Source: Salinibacterium sp. (lineage in GTDB: Bacteria > Actinomycetota > Actinomycetes > Actinomycetales > Microbacteriaceae). Taken from it: a DNA stretch of 8,614 nt. Shown here in pieces: positions 1-7,060 of the stretch. Made by a program: the position numbers and the translations under genes. Where the stretch lies: positions 1-8,614 of the forward strand of contig JANXTJ010000184.1 in assembly GCA_025352485.1 (NCBI GenBank), in the 5' to 3' direction. The notes under the pieces were generated by a model. It made no database searches. It was not told the origin of the DNA and saw only the letters and a list, made by a program, of their open reading frames with translations. Positions within the stretch are counted from its first letter, which is position 1. Every line of letters begins with the position of its first letter.

Positions 1-329
1 TTCGCGCCTGCACCAATCAACACGGCGCAGAGGTCATCGAAAATCGTGCCAGAACCGTGGATGAACGTCTCGACCTGCTCCTCGGGCGGCAGGCTCGGCG
101 GATCGCCGAGCACCGCCACCTCCTTGGAGGCGAAGTAGTTGAAAAAGGTGCGCGGCGACACATCCGCGAGTCGGCTCACCTCATCGACGGTGACGCCGTC
201 AAGGCCGCGCTCGGAAACGAGGTCGAGCGCCGCGAGCTGGATGGATCGCCGAGTCGCCAGCCGCTTGCGTTCGCGCAGGCCCGTTTCCCGCTCGATTGCG
301 GGCTCATCCAGCGCGGCGAGGACTATCAC
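1..329 (-). CDS. TetR-family transcriptional regulator, N-terminal part (cut by window edge)
   Basis: Translation from a GTG at 329 gives 109 codons before the window ends, so the C-terminal ligand-binding domain is mostly missing. After a leader of about 22 residues comes a typical TetR DNA-binding domain: helix 1 around residues 26-41 (TRRSIQLAALDLVSER), then G42-L-D-G-V-T-V, and the helix-turn-helix at about 47-66 with the recognition helix VSPRTFFNYF followed by SKE. This 'TFFNYF..KE' pattern is the family hallmark. I chose GTG 329 because the frame has a TAA stop 12 codons upstream and no ATG, GTG or TTG between; the ribosome binding site is weak (purine-rich AAGAA). The gene lies 48 nt after the lipoprotein hydrolase on the same strand, and its own candidate promoter and operator sit in that gap, so it is probably an autoregulated separate unit. 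The ligand and targets cannot be told from this fragment. Confidence 0.88.
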   Translation of the reverse strand, partial: MIVLAALDEPAIERETGLRERKRLATRRSIQLAALDLVSERGLDGVTVDEVSRLADVSPRTFFNYFASKEVAVLGDPPSLPPEEQVETFIHGSGTIFDDLCAVLIGAGA

Positions 330-339
330 GTGGCTATTC

Positions 340-354
340 TTGCACAGTGCGCAA
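340..354. promoter_or_regulatory. Candidate TetR operator (15-bp palindrome)
   Basis: The sequence TTGCACAGTGCGCAA is an inverted repeat of two 7-bp arms around a central G, with 6 of 7 positions complementary. It abuts the -10-like box of the tetR gene and lies 10 bp upstream of its GTG, where transcription would start. Autorepression by TetR proteins through such short palindromes is common. Assignment to this regulator is an inference from position and symmetry. As RNA the same sequence could form only a short stem and lacks a U tract, so it is a poor terminator. Confidence 0.5.
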
Positions 355-359
355 TTTTA
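354..359 (-). promoter_or_regulatory. -10-like box TAAAAT for the tetR gene
   Basis: Read on the minus strand this is TAAAAT, five of six matches to TATAAT, ending 24 nt before the GTG start of the TetR gene. It is a rare AT-rich spot in GC-rich DNA. No good -35 hexamer is seen 16-18 nt upstream (the region holds GCTGAG), so a full sigma-70-type promoter is not shown. It overlaps the edge of the palindrome at 340-354, which would let a bound repressor block initiation. Confidence 0.4.
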
Positions 360-377
360 CGAGGGAAGCGTAATGAC

Positions 378-1925
378 TCAGCAGAGCGGATCTGCACCCG
401 GCACCGTGCCCTTCACGAAGAAATTGTCCACGGCGTCATTCACGCACGAGTTGGACTTGTTATAGGCCGTGTGACCCTCACCGTGGTAGGTGATGAGGTG
501 CCCGTGTTGCAGAGATGCCGCCACCGCCTGCGCCCACTTGTAGGGGGTAGCCGGGTCATTTGTCGTGCCCACCACGAGGATGTCAGCGGAGCCGGGGGCA
601 ACGATGGCCACGCGGTCGCGCTTGGCGGGGACCGGCCAGTTCGGGCATCCGGTACCCCCATAGGACATCTGCGGGCCGAACACCGGGGCAAGCTGCTTGA
701 GCTGGGCCGCCTCGTCGCGCATCTGCGCCACGTTGCCATCGCCATGGGCGTCGAGGCAGTTGATGCTGATGAACGCCTCCGTCTGGTTATCGGAATAGGT
801 GCCGTCGGCCTTACGCCCGTTGTAGCTGTCGGCGAGCTGGAAGGCGTAGCTCGCCTGCCCGGCGAAGACCGTCGTGAAGAGTTGGCGAAGGTACTGCCAG
901 TTGTCTTTGGTGTACAGCGGCAGGATGATCGCGGTGAACATTGACGAGCTGCCGAGCTTTCGACCGTCGCTGTTGGCGATCGGGCTCGCGTCCAACGAAT
1001 CCAATAGCGCCCGGATTTGCGTCAGCGAATCCGCGGTGCTGCTCGTGAAGGGACAGTCTTTCGCGGTCGCACAATCCGTGAGGAACGCCTTGAGCGCACT
1101 CTCGAAGCCGATCGCCTGGGTGGCCGTGCCCTCGAAATCGTCGGCGGCAGGATCGACAGCACCGTCGAGCACGAGCCGGCCCGTTTTGCCCGGAAACAGG
1201 TCGGCATAGACGGCGCCCAGCAGGGTGCCGTACGAGTAACCGAGGTAGTTGAGCTTCTTGTCGCCCAAGACGGCGCGCATCATGTCGAGGTCGCGGGCGG
1301 CACTCGGGGTATCGACAAAGCCGAGCAGCGGTCCAGACAGTTCGAGGCAGCGCTGCCCAAACTTCTTATTGGATGCTGCGGCTGCCGCGATCCACTGGTC
1401 ACTGCCGGTCACGCCAGGCGTGATGTCATAAATGTACGAATCGAGCTCGGCCGGGCTTTTGTAGCAGGTGACCGGGGTCGAGTGATTCACGCCTCTGGGG
1501 TCGAAACCGACGATGTCGTAGTTCGACTGGAGCGTGGCATCCGTGGCGTAGTTGATGCTGTCTTTGATGAAGTCGTAGCCGGAACCGCCGGGGCCGCCGG
1601 GGTTCACCAGAAGCGAGCCCATTGGATGCCCGGACTTCGCGGTCTGACGAATGAGCGCCAGCTCGATCGTGGCGCCGGTTGGGTTTGCCCAGTCCAGCGG
1701 CGCCTTCGCGGTGGTGCACTGCATTGCGGTGTGACAACTCTTCCACTGCAGCGTCTGGCCGTAGAAGGGAACGAGGTTAGCCGCGACATCCTCCCCGGTC
1801 GGAACGGACGATTTGTCGGCGGAGGTGGGCGGGAGAAACCACGAGGCGCAGCCGGAGAGAATCATCGTCACGGCGACGCCGACGGCGACCACGGTGGTGA
1901 CGCGAGACGGGAATCTGGTATTCAT
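378..1925 (-). CDS. Secreted lipoprotein alpha/beta hydrolase, tripeptidyl-aminopeptidase type (peptidase S33)
   Basis: A 515-residue exported serine hydrolase, probably an aminopeptidase or esterase acting outside the membrane. The N-terminus has an Arg-containing n-region, a hydrophobic stretch at about 9-24 and the lipobox L-S-G-C with C26 as the lipidation site. An alpha/beta hydrolase core follows: oxyanion-hole loop NPGGPGGSG (108-116), FDPRG (141-145), nucleophile elbow GYSYG with S231, then in the C-terminal TAP-like domain the acid D457 (TTNDPATP) and histidine H485 (GEGH). Ten cysteines outside the lipobox (64, 70, 154, 193, 285, 291, 390, 427, 494, 515) suggest several disulfides; the last residue is itself a Cys. 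Length and motif order match Streptomyces TAP/SlpD and mycobacterial CaeA/Hip1; the true substrate is unknown. The ATG overlaps the holB stop as ATGA, with a GGAAGG ribosome binding site 10 nt upstream, so translation is probably coupled to holB. Confidence 0.88.
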   Translation of the reverse strand: MNTRFPSRVTTVVAVGVAVTMILSGCASWFLPPTSADKSSVPTGEDVAANLVPFYGQTLQWKSCHTAMQCTTAKAPLDWANPTGATIELALIRQTAKSGHPMGSLLVNPGGPGGSGYDFIKDSINYATDATLQSNYDIVGFDPRGVNHSTPVTCYKSPAELDSYIYDITPGVTGSDQWIAAAAASNKKFGQRCLELSGPLLGFVDTPSAARDLDMMRAVLGDKKLNYLGYSYGTLLGAVYADLFPGKTGRLVLDGAVDPAADDFEGTATQAIGFESALKAFLTDCATAKDCPFTSSTADSLTQIRALLDSLDASPIANSDGRKLGSSSMFTAIILPLYTKDNWQYLRQLFTTVFAGQASYAFQLADSYNGRKADGTYSDNQTEAFISINCLDAHGDGNVAQMRDEAAQLKQLAPVFGPQMSYGGTGCPNWPVPAKRDRVAIVAPGSADILVVGTTNDPATPYKWAQAVAASLQHGHLITYHGEGHTAYNKSNSCVNDAVDNFFVKGTVPGADPLC

Positions 1926-3079
1926 GGGCGGGGCGCCTTCCGGCTTGCGGTGACGAGCATGGCCTCGATGGCCAGGGCAGGGGGGACGTTACTGTCGATG
2001 CGGCGCCGGGCGCCAGCGATGGCATCCATTGTCGCGAGGGTCTCGGGTGGGCTCGCACTGCGTGCCGCGGCCTGCAGTTGATCGAGGATACCGAGATTGA
2101 TCGGTTCGCTGGGCGCCCCCAACTGAATCAACAGGATGTCGCGGTACAGCGACAACAGGTCGACCATGATCCGGTCGATGCCATCCCGCAGGCTTCGCGT
2201 CGCCCGGCGCTTCTGGTCTTCGTCGAGAGCTTTGAGCTGGGCTCGCAGGGCCGGCGGGATCGTGCCGCCCGGCTCGATGCCGAGCGAGCGCAACGCGCCG
2301 TCGCGCTCCTCGCTGTCGCGCTGCTCCGTGATCGCCTCGGCATCGGCCTTGGCGAGCTCGATCAGCGCAGCGGCGCCCACCACCGCGTGCGACACCGAGT
2401 GGATGCCGAGGGCAATTTCCAGCGTGCGCGCGCGTCGGTCCCGCGCCTCGGCATTCGTGGCGAGGCGGTGTGCCATGCCGATGTGCGACTGGGCTTCGCG
2501 CGCGGCGCGGGTCGCGGTCGCGGCATCCACCCCGTCGCGTCGTTCGAGCAGAGCCGCGACCTCGGCGATGTCGGGCACCCGCAGGCGCACGGTGCGCACC
2601 CGTGACCTGATGGTGGGAATCAGGTCGGCTTCGCTCGGCGCGCAGAGAATCCAGACGGTGCGCGGCGGCGGCTCTTCGAGCGCCTTGAGTAACACGTTGG
2701 AGGTGCGCTCGACCATGCGGTCCGCATCTTCGATGACCATCACGCGGTAGCGGCCCACCGAGGGCGAGAACTGTGACGACGCGACGGCGGCCTTCACCTC
2801 ATCCATCGTGATGATCACTTTCGCGGTTGCGAGCACCCCCAGATCGGGATGCGTGCGAGCCGCGACCTGGCGAGCGGTTGCAGCATCCCCTTCCGGGCCC
2901 AGCAGCGCGGTTGCGAAGGCGTACGCGAGGTTGGAGCGGCCAGAACCCGGCGGGCCGGTGATGAGCCAGGAGTGGGTCATCGACGAGTCGTCGCTTCCGC
3001 CCACGCTGGCCGCGGCCACGGCAGCCTCGAAGATCGCGATGGCCTCCGTCTGGCCGGTGAGCTCATCCCAGACTGCCAT
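1922..3079 (-). CDS. holB: DNA polymerase III subunit delta-prime (clamp loader)
   Basis: A 385-residue AAA+ clamp-loader subunit, which with delta and DnaX opens and loads the beta sliding clamp. Seen in order: a short N-terminal segment (VWDELTGQTEAI), Walker A-like loop GPPGSGRSN (42-50) with Arg48 in place of the usual Lys, a linker with THPDL (76-80), Walker B-like region VMVIEDADRM (113-122), LLKALEEPP (130-138), sensor-1 region around ILCAPSEADLIPTIRSR, and the 'SRC' arginine-finger site as S159-R160-V161. The remaining 220 residues are a helical C-terminal domain, somewhat longer than in the 334-residue E. coli protein. The zinc-binding cysteines expected between Walker A and B are absent; the only Cys is at 146. 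The start lies 14 nt after the tmk stop with only a weak CTGGG upstream. The tmk-holB pair is a common bacterial arrangement, which supports the call over DnaX. Confidence 0.93.
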   Translation of the reverse strand: MAVWDELTGQTEAIAIFEAAVAAASVGGSDDSSMTHSWLITGPPGSGRSNLAYAFATALLGPEGDAATARQVAARTHPDLGVLATAKVIITMDEVKAAVASSQFSPSVGRYRVMVIEDADRMVERTSNVLLKALEEPPPRTVWILCAPSEADLIPTIRSRVRTVRLRVPDIAEVAALLERRDGVDAATATRAAREAQSHIGMAHRLATNAEARDRRARTLEIALGIHSVSHAVVGAAALIELAKADAEAITEQRDSEERDGALRSLGIEPGGTIPPALRAQLKALDEDQKRRATRSLRDGIDRIMVDLLSLYRDILLIQLGAPSEPINLGILDQLQAAARSASPPETLATMDAIAGARRRIDSNVPPALAIEAMLVTASRKAPRP

Positions 3080-3093
3080 GGGCCCAGTGTAAT

Positions 3094-3720
3094 TCAGGGT
3101 GCAGACGGCAGCAGAGTCTGCACCCGCTGCTGGATGATCTCGGCGATCAGATCCACCGGTTCGCGAGCATCGATGACCAAGAACCGTTGTGGTTCTTCGG
3201 CGGCAAGGTGCAGGTAGGCGGCGCGAACGCGAGCATGGAAGTCGGTCTCTTCGGCCTCCAGCCGGTCGAACGCGGTGCGTTCACCGAGGCGCGCTTTGCC
3301 CGTTACCTCGTCGAGGTCGAGCAGAATCGTGAGGTCGGGGGTGAGCCCTTCGGTCGCCCAAACTGACACGTCGCGCACTTCGTCGCCTCCCAAGACGCGA
3401 CCGGCGCCCTGGTAAGCCACCGACGAGTCGATGTAGCGGTCTTGAACGACGATCTCACCGCGGGCCAGCGCCGGGCGCACCTTGGTGGCGATGTTGTGGG
3501 CACGATCGGCGGCGTAAATCAAGGCCTCAGCCCGCGGGGCCATCTCTCCCCTGCGGTGTAACACGATGTTGCGCAGTTCAACGCCCAGCTCGGTGCCGCC
3601 GGGTTCGCGAGAGACCACCACGACGCAGCCGGAATCCTCGAGCCACTGCACGAGCAGGGCAAGTTGGGTCGACTTTCCCGACCCGTCCCCGCCCTCGAGG
3701 GTGATGAACAGCCCGGTCAT
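3094..3720 (-). CDS. tmk: Thymidylate kinase (dTMP kinase)
   Basis: A 208-residue cytosolic enzyme that phosphorylates dTMP to dTDP with ATP, the step shared by de novo and salvage dTTP synthesis. The sequence shows the P-loop EGGDGSGKST (9-18), the substrate-binding REPGGT (38-43), the DRY motif (94-96) followed by IDSSVAYQG, the strand ending in LLDLD (133-137), and a LID segment at about 142-154 with Arg144, Arg148 and Arg153. Basic residues in the LID rather than in the P-loop fit the bacterial type II class. The length is normal for the family. The ATG overlaps the topA stop as ATGA, and the upstream purines GAAGAAGG belong to the last lysine codons of topA, so coupling to topA translation is likely. 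The gene supplies dTTP next to replication genes; no missing residue was noticed. Confidence 0.96.
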   Translation of the reverse strand: MTGLFITLEGGDGSGKSTQLALLVQWLEDSGCVVVVSREPGGTELGVELRNIVLHRRGEMAPRAEALIYAADRAHNIATKVRPALARGEIVVQDRYIDSSVAYQGAGRVLGGDEVRDVSVWATEGLTPDLTILLDLDEVTGKARLGERTAFDRLEAEETDFHARVRAAYLHLAAEEPQRFLVIDAREPVDLIAEIIQQRVQTLLPSAP

Positions 3721-6524
3721 GCCTTCTTCGCCGCGGGTGTCGCTGCGGGTGTCTTCGCCGCGGCCTTGGCCGCCGTGGTCTTGGCCGCCGTCGCTGTCAC
3801 GGCAACCTTCTTCGGGGGCGCCTTCTTGGGCGCGGCCTTCTTCGGCGCAGCCTTCTTCGGTGCAGCCTTGGCCCGGGGCTTGGCCGGCCCCTTGGCGCGC
3901 TTGTCTGCGAGCATTTGCACCGCGCGCTCGAAGTCGATTTCCTCGACCGTTTCGCCGCGCGGGATGGTGGCGTTTGTGGTTCCGTCGGTCACGTAGACGC
4001 CGAACCGGCCCTCTTTGATCCTGATCGGCTTTCCGCTGACCGGATCTGCCTCGAATTCCTTCAGGGCACTGGATGCCGCGCGGCCGCCGTATTTGGGCTG
4101 CGAGTACAGCTCGAGGGCGCCGGCCAGGTCGATCTCGAAAATCTGCTCCTCGGCGGTCAGGGATCGCGTGTCGGTGCCGCGCTTGAGGTACGGGCCGAAC
4201 TTTCCATTTTGGGCGGTGATCTCGGCCCCCAGCTCGGGGTCGGTGCCGACGATGCGCGGAAGGTCGAGCAGGCGCAGGGCCGTCTCGAGGTCAACCGTTG
4301 CCAGATCCATGCTCTTAAAAATTGATGCGGTGCGCGCCTTCACGGCGACGACCTTCTTGGCCTTCTTTTCTTTCAGCTCGCCGGTCTTCTTGTCGAGCAC
4401 GTACTCGGGCTCAACCGGTTCTGGCTCCGGCTCGAGCTCGGTGATGTACGGGCCAAAGCGGCCGTCTTTCGCAACGATTTCTTTGCCGGTCAGCGGGTTC
4501 ACCCCGATGACTCGGTCGCCGACGATCGGCGCATCGATGAGTTCGCGCGCCTTGGCGGCGGTGAGCTCGTCTGGCGCAAGTTCTTGGGGAATATTCACCC
4601 GACGGTTGACCTCGGGGTCGCCGCTTGGCACCTCGAGGTATGGCCCGTATTTGCCGATGCGCAGGGTGATGTCGTCGGTGATCTTGATCGAGTTGATCTC
4701 GCGAGCGTCGATCTCGCCGAGGTTGTCGATCACCGTGCGCAGGCCGCGATGCTTGGTGCTGCCGAAGTAGAAACCGGTCAACCATTCGACCCGGTTCTCT
4801 TTGCCGTCAGCGATGCGGTCGAGATCGTCTTCCATGCCCGCGGTGAAGTCGTATTGGATGAGGTCGTTGAAGTACTCCTCAAGCAGGCGCACGACCGAGA
4901 AGGCGATCCAGTTCGGCACCAGCGCTTGGCCGCGCGGAGTGACATAGCCGCGGTCGATGATCGTCGAGATGATCGAGGCGTAGGTAGACGGGCGCCCGAT
5001 ACCGAGCTCTTCCAGCGTCTTAACGAGGCTTGCCTCGGTGTACCGCGGCGGGGCGGAGGTCTCGTGGCCTTTGGCTTCGACCTCGACGATGCTCAGCTTC
5101 TGGCCGGCCGTCAGCGGCGGAAGTTTGGCCTCCGTCGGCTCTGCAGCCTCGTTGCGCTGCTCGTCGTGGCCCTCCTCATACGCGTGCATGAAGCCGCGGA
5201 AGGTGATGACCGTTCCGGTCGCGACGAACTCGGCGATTGTGGTGCCCAAGACCGGGCCGGCGCCGATGGTCACGGATGCGGTTGACCCCTTCGCATCGGC
5301 CATCTGCGAGGCCACGGTGCGCTTCCAGATCAGGTCGTAAAGCTTCCAGTCGTTGCCGCGCAGAGTGGACTGCAGCTCGGTCGGTGTACGGAAGGTGTCG
5401 CCAGACGGGCGGATCGCCTCGTGCGCTTCCTGCGCGTTTTTACTCTTCGACGTGTAAACGCGGGGCGCATCCGGAACCGTCTCTGGGCCGTAGAGCGAGG
5501 TGGCCTGCGCGCGCGCGGTCTGAATCGCCTGCGGCGAGAGCGTCGGCGAATCCGTTCGCATGTAGGTGATGTAGCCGTTCTCATAGAGCGACTGCGCGAC
5601 ACTCATCGTCTGTCTAGCGGAGAACCGCAGCTTTCGGCCGGCCTCCTGCTGAAGAGTGGATGTCGTGAAAGGGGCTGCGGGACGGCGCGTGTACGGCTTC
5701 GCCTCGACACTGACGACCGAGACCGCGACCGCGGGGTCGCGCAGCGCCTCGGCGAGCGTCTGAGCCCCCGACTCATCGAGGGTGACGGCGTCGCCCTTCA
5801 GCACACCCTTGTCGTCAAAGTCACGACCGGCCGCGATGCGTTTGCCATCCATGCGCACCAGACGGGATTCGAAGCGCTCGGTCGCCGCACCGGGCGTGAG
5901 GCCGGCGATGAGATCCCAGTAGCTGGCGGTGACGAAGGCCAGGCGCTCGCGCTCCCGATCGACGACCAGACGGGTGGCGGCAGACTGCACGCGGCCAGCG
6001 GACAGGCCGGGGCCAACCTTGCGCCACAGTACCGGCGACACCTCGTAGCCATAGAGCCGGTCGAGGATGCGCCGGGTCTCCTGCGCATCGACCAGCGCTG
6101 TGTCGAGCTCGCGGGTGTTCTCGACGGCGCTCTGGATGGCGTCTTTCGTGATCTCGTGGAACACCATTCGGTGCACGGGAACCTTGGGCTTGAGAACCTG
6201 TAAAAGGTGCCACGCGATGGCCTCGCCCTCGCGGTCCTCATCGGTTGCGAGGAAGAGTTCATCGGCTCCGGCGAGCGCCCTCTTTAGGTCGGCGACCGTC
6301 TTCTTCTTGGCGTCAGAGACGACGTAATAGGGCTCAAAGCCGTTCTCGACGTCGACGGAGAATTTGCCGAGCGACCCCTTCTTGAGCTCGGGCGGCAGGT
6401 TCTTCGGCTCGATGAGGTCGCGGATGTGCCCGACGGATGACTGCACGTCGTAACCGTCGCCCAGATACTGGGCGATCGTCTTCGCCTTTGTTGGCGACTC
6501 GACGATGACGAGCTTGACGGCCAC
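3717..6524 (-). CDS. topA: DNA topoisomerase I (type IA)
   Basis: A 935-residue type IA topoisomerase that relaxes negative supercoils by single-strand passage. The TOPRIM domain starts at KLVIVESPTKAKTI (4-17) with catalytic Glu9 and the metal-binding D95-E-D97-R-E99. The active-site tyrosine is Y321 in YITYMRTDS. Further conserved blocks are LDRLYGYEVSPVLW (154-167), SAGRVQSAATR (175-185) and EELGIGRPSTYA (505-516). There are no zinc-finger cysteines. Instead the C-terminus has at least four topo-C repeats marked by GKYGPYL (624), GRFGPYI (688), GKFGPYL (774) and GRFGVYV (839), then a Lys/Ala/Pro tail from about 877. This layout matches mycobacterial TopA (about 934 residues). I chose GTG 6524 because homologues begin near KLVIVES and AGGGAG lies 4 nt upstream. 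An in-frame ATG at 6578 with a stronger ribosome binding site would add 18 residues. It leads topA-tmk-holB. Confidence 0.96.
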   Translation of the reverse strand: MAVKLVIVESPTKAKTIAQYLGDGYDVQSSVGHIRDLIEPKNLPPELKKGSLGKFSVDVENGFEPYYVVSDAKKKTVADLKRALAGADELFLATDEDREGEAIAWHLLQVLKPKVPVHRMVFHEITKDAIQSAVENTRELDTALVDAQETRRILDRLYGYEVSPVLWRKVGPGLSAGRVQSAATRLVVDRERERLAFVTASYWDLIAGLTPGAATERFESRLVRMDGKRIAAGRDFDDKGVLKGDAVTLDESGAQTLAEALRDPAVAVSVVSVEAKPYTRRPAAPFTTSTLQQEAGRKLRFSARQTMSVAQSLYENGYITYMRTDSPTLSPQAIQTARAQATSLYGPETVPDAPRVYTSKSKNAQEAHEAIRPSGDTFRTPTELQSTLRGNDWKLYDLIWKRTVASQMADAKGSTASVTIGAGPVLGTTIAEFVATGTVITFRGFMHAYEEGHDEQRNEAAEPTEAKLPPLTAGQKLSIVEVEAKGHETSAPPRYTEASLVKTLEELGIGRPSTYASIISTIIDRGYVTPRGQALVPNWIAFSVVRLLEEYFNDLIQYDFTAGMEDDLDRIADGKENRVEWLTGFYFGSTKHRGLRTVIDNLGEIDAREINSIKITDDITLRIGKYGPYLEVPSGDPEVNRRVNIPQELAPDELTAAKARELIDAPIVGDRVIGVNPLTGKEIVAKDGRFGPYITELEPEPEPVEPEYVLDKKTGELKEKKAKKVVAVKARTASIFKSMDLATVDLETALRLLDLPRIVGTDPELGAEITAQNGKFGPYLKRGTDTRSLTAEEQIFEIDLAGALELYSQPKYGGRAASSALKEFEADPVSGKPIRIKEGRFGVYVTDGTTNATIPRGETVEEIDFERAVQMLADKRAKGPAKPRAKAAPKKAAPKKAAPKKAPPKKVAVTATAAKTTAAKAAAKTPAATPAAKKA
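3806..3865 (-). repeat. Four 15-bp tandem repeats in the topA basic tail
   Basis: Four consecutive units of the type CCTTCTTCGGCGCAG (plus strand), with a few substitutions, start at 3806, 3821, 3836 and 3851. On the coding strand they give pentapeptides of the form K-K-A/V-x-P, i.e. the APKKA-like run at residues 888-907 of TopA. Basic tails of this kind help actinobacterial TopA hold DNA. The unit is a multiple of three, so copy number can change without breaking the frame or the overlapping tmk start. Confidence 0.85.
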
Positions 6525-6577
6525 TGCACTCCCTAGATAGACAAATTGACGACGGCACGCCATCGTCAGCGCCACCA

Positions 6578-6591
6578 TACACACCTCCCCC
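6578..6591 (-). promoter_or_regulatory. Strong ribosome binding site and alternative in-frame topA ATG
   Basis: On the minus strand GGGGGAGG (6584-6591) is followed by five bases and an ATG (6576-6578). This is a better initiation signal than AGGGAG-TGCA-GTG at the chosen start. The frame runs open into topA and would add 18 residues (MVALTMAC...). The added codons include TTT, CTA, AGT and GCA, which are unusual beside the GC-rich codons of topA, so I kept the downstream GTG as the annotated start. Both remain possible. Confidence 0.5.
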
Positions 6592-6604
6592 ACGCTCTGA
6601 CCTA

Positions 6605-6631
6605 ATCCGGCTCGCCGGTTGTGCGCCGGAT
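6605..6631 (-). other. Inverted repeat in the spacer between the tad cluster and topA
   Basis: The 143-nt stretch 6525-6667 is the only sizeable non-coding gap between the tad genes and topA. It holds a perfect 7-bp inverted repeat, ATCCGGC and GCCGGAT, separated by 13 nt. Within it CCGGC-TC-GCCGG (6607-6618) forms a competing shorter hairpin. No U-rich run follows on the minus-strand transcript, so it is at best a weak terminator of the tad operon; it may instead be part of the topA leader. No convincing -35/-10 pair for topA was found here. Confidence 0.4.
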
Positions 6632-6667
6632 GCAGGCTGTGGGAACATGATCGGCGCCGCCGTGCGG

Positions 6668-7060
6668 CTATGCAGGGGGCGGCCCCGCCGTGGCCCGCGA
6701 GGTGACCAGAATTCCCAGGATCGACCGGGAAACGGAGACGGTCACGACCAAACCGTCGACCTCGCACGAGCCGAGCGCGGAACCGTTCGCGGCGGCCACC
6801 GCGCGGGCAGCATCACAGGGGTAGCCCGGCACGATGCCGACAACTACGTCGGCCCCGGCCAGCGCCGCAGCGTCGGCGGCCGCCGCGACCGACTGTCGAA
6901 CGGCGAGCCCCATATAGAGAGGAATGCACAAACCCGCCACGGCGGCGATGCCGGCAACCATGGCGACGGCGAGCACCGTTCCCGAACCGGCATCGCGGCC
7001 CACCGGCGGCCCGGCGGCATAGTGGCTCACCAGCCGCCGCCCCACGGCATCGCGGCTCAC
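6668..7060 (-). CDS. TadE-like/TadG-N-like membrane protein of the helicase/secretion-neighbourhood family
   Basis: A 130-residue protein with a single membrane segment at about 28-52, beginning GSGTVLAVAMVAGIAAV, then AVRQSVAAAADAAALAGADVV, a pair of cysteines (C82 in YPCDAARAVAAANG, C99 in GSCEVDG), and a hydrophobic C-terminal part ending in Pro/Ala. This order fits the actinobacterial TadE-like family that usually lies between tad genes and a DEAD/DEAH helicase (TIGR03816, named from memory); M. tuberculosis Rv3654c is in the equivalent position. It lacks the Glu+5 of true pseudopilins. Its likely role is a minor, extracytoplasmic component of the Tad pilus. The start is uncertain: GTG at 7060 overlaps the tadE stop as GTGA, but in-frame GTGs at 7030 and 7003 head further copies of the same repeat. 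It is the last gene of the tad cluster before topA. Confidence 0.8.
   Translation of the reverse strand: MSRDAVGRRLVSHYAAGPPVGRDAGSGTVLAVAMVAGIAAVAGLCIPLYMGLAVRQSVAAAADAAALAGADVVVGIVPGYPCDAARAVAAANGSALGSCEVDGLVVTVSVSRSILGILVTSRATAGPPPA

Noticed and set aside
340..377. Terminator after the hydrolase gene
   Set aside because: The only possible stem (the 15-bp palindrome) is short as RNA and is not followed by a U run.
57..944. Long plus-strand open frame of 295 codons opposite the tetR and hydrolase genes
   Set aside because: It runs antisense to two well-supported genes, is rich in Arg/Gly/His as expected of a shadow frame in GC-rich DNA, and shows no family motif.
1017..2081. Plus-strand open frame of 354 codons crossing the holB/hydrolase junction
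   Set aside because: Antisense shadow of two coupled genes with catalytic motifs in the other strand; composition is that of reversed GC-rich codons.
6574..6602. TATGGT as a -10 box for topA
   Set aside because: The -35 position holds only AGGTCA or GGTCAG, and the box overlaps the alternative ATG at 6578; support is too thin to annotate.
6525..6767. The topA frame is open far upstream, to an ATG at 6767
   Set aside because: The extra part overlaps the tadE-like gene and encodes an unconserved Arg/His-rich stretch; nearer starts at 6524 and 6578 have ribosome binding sites.
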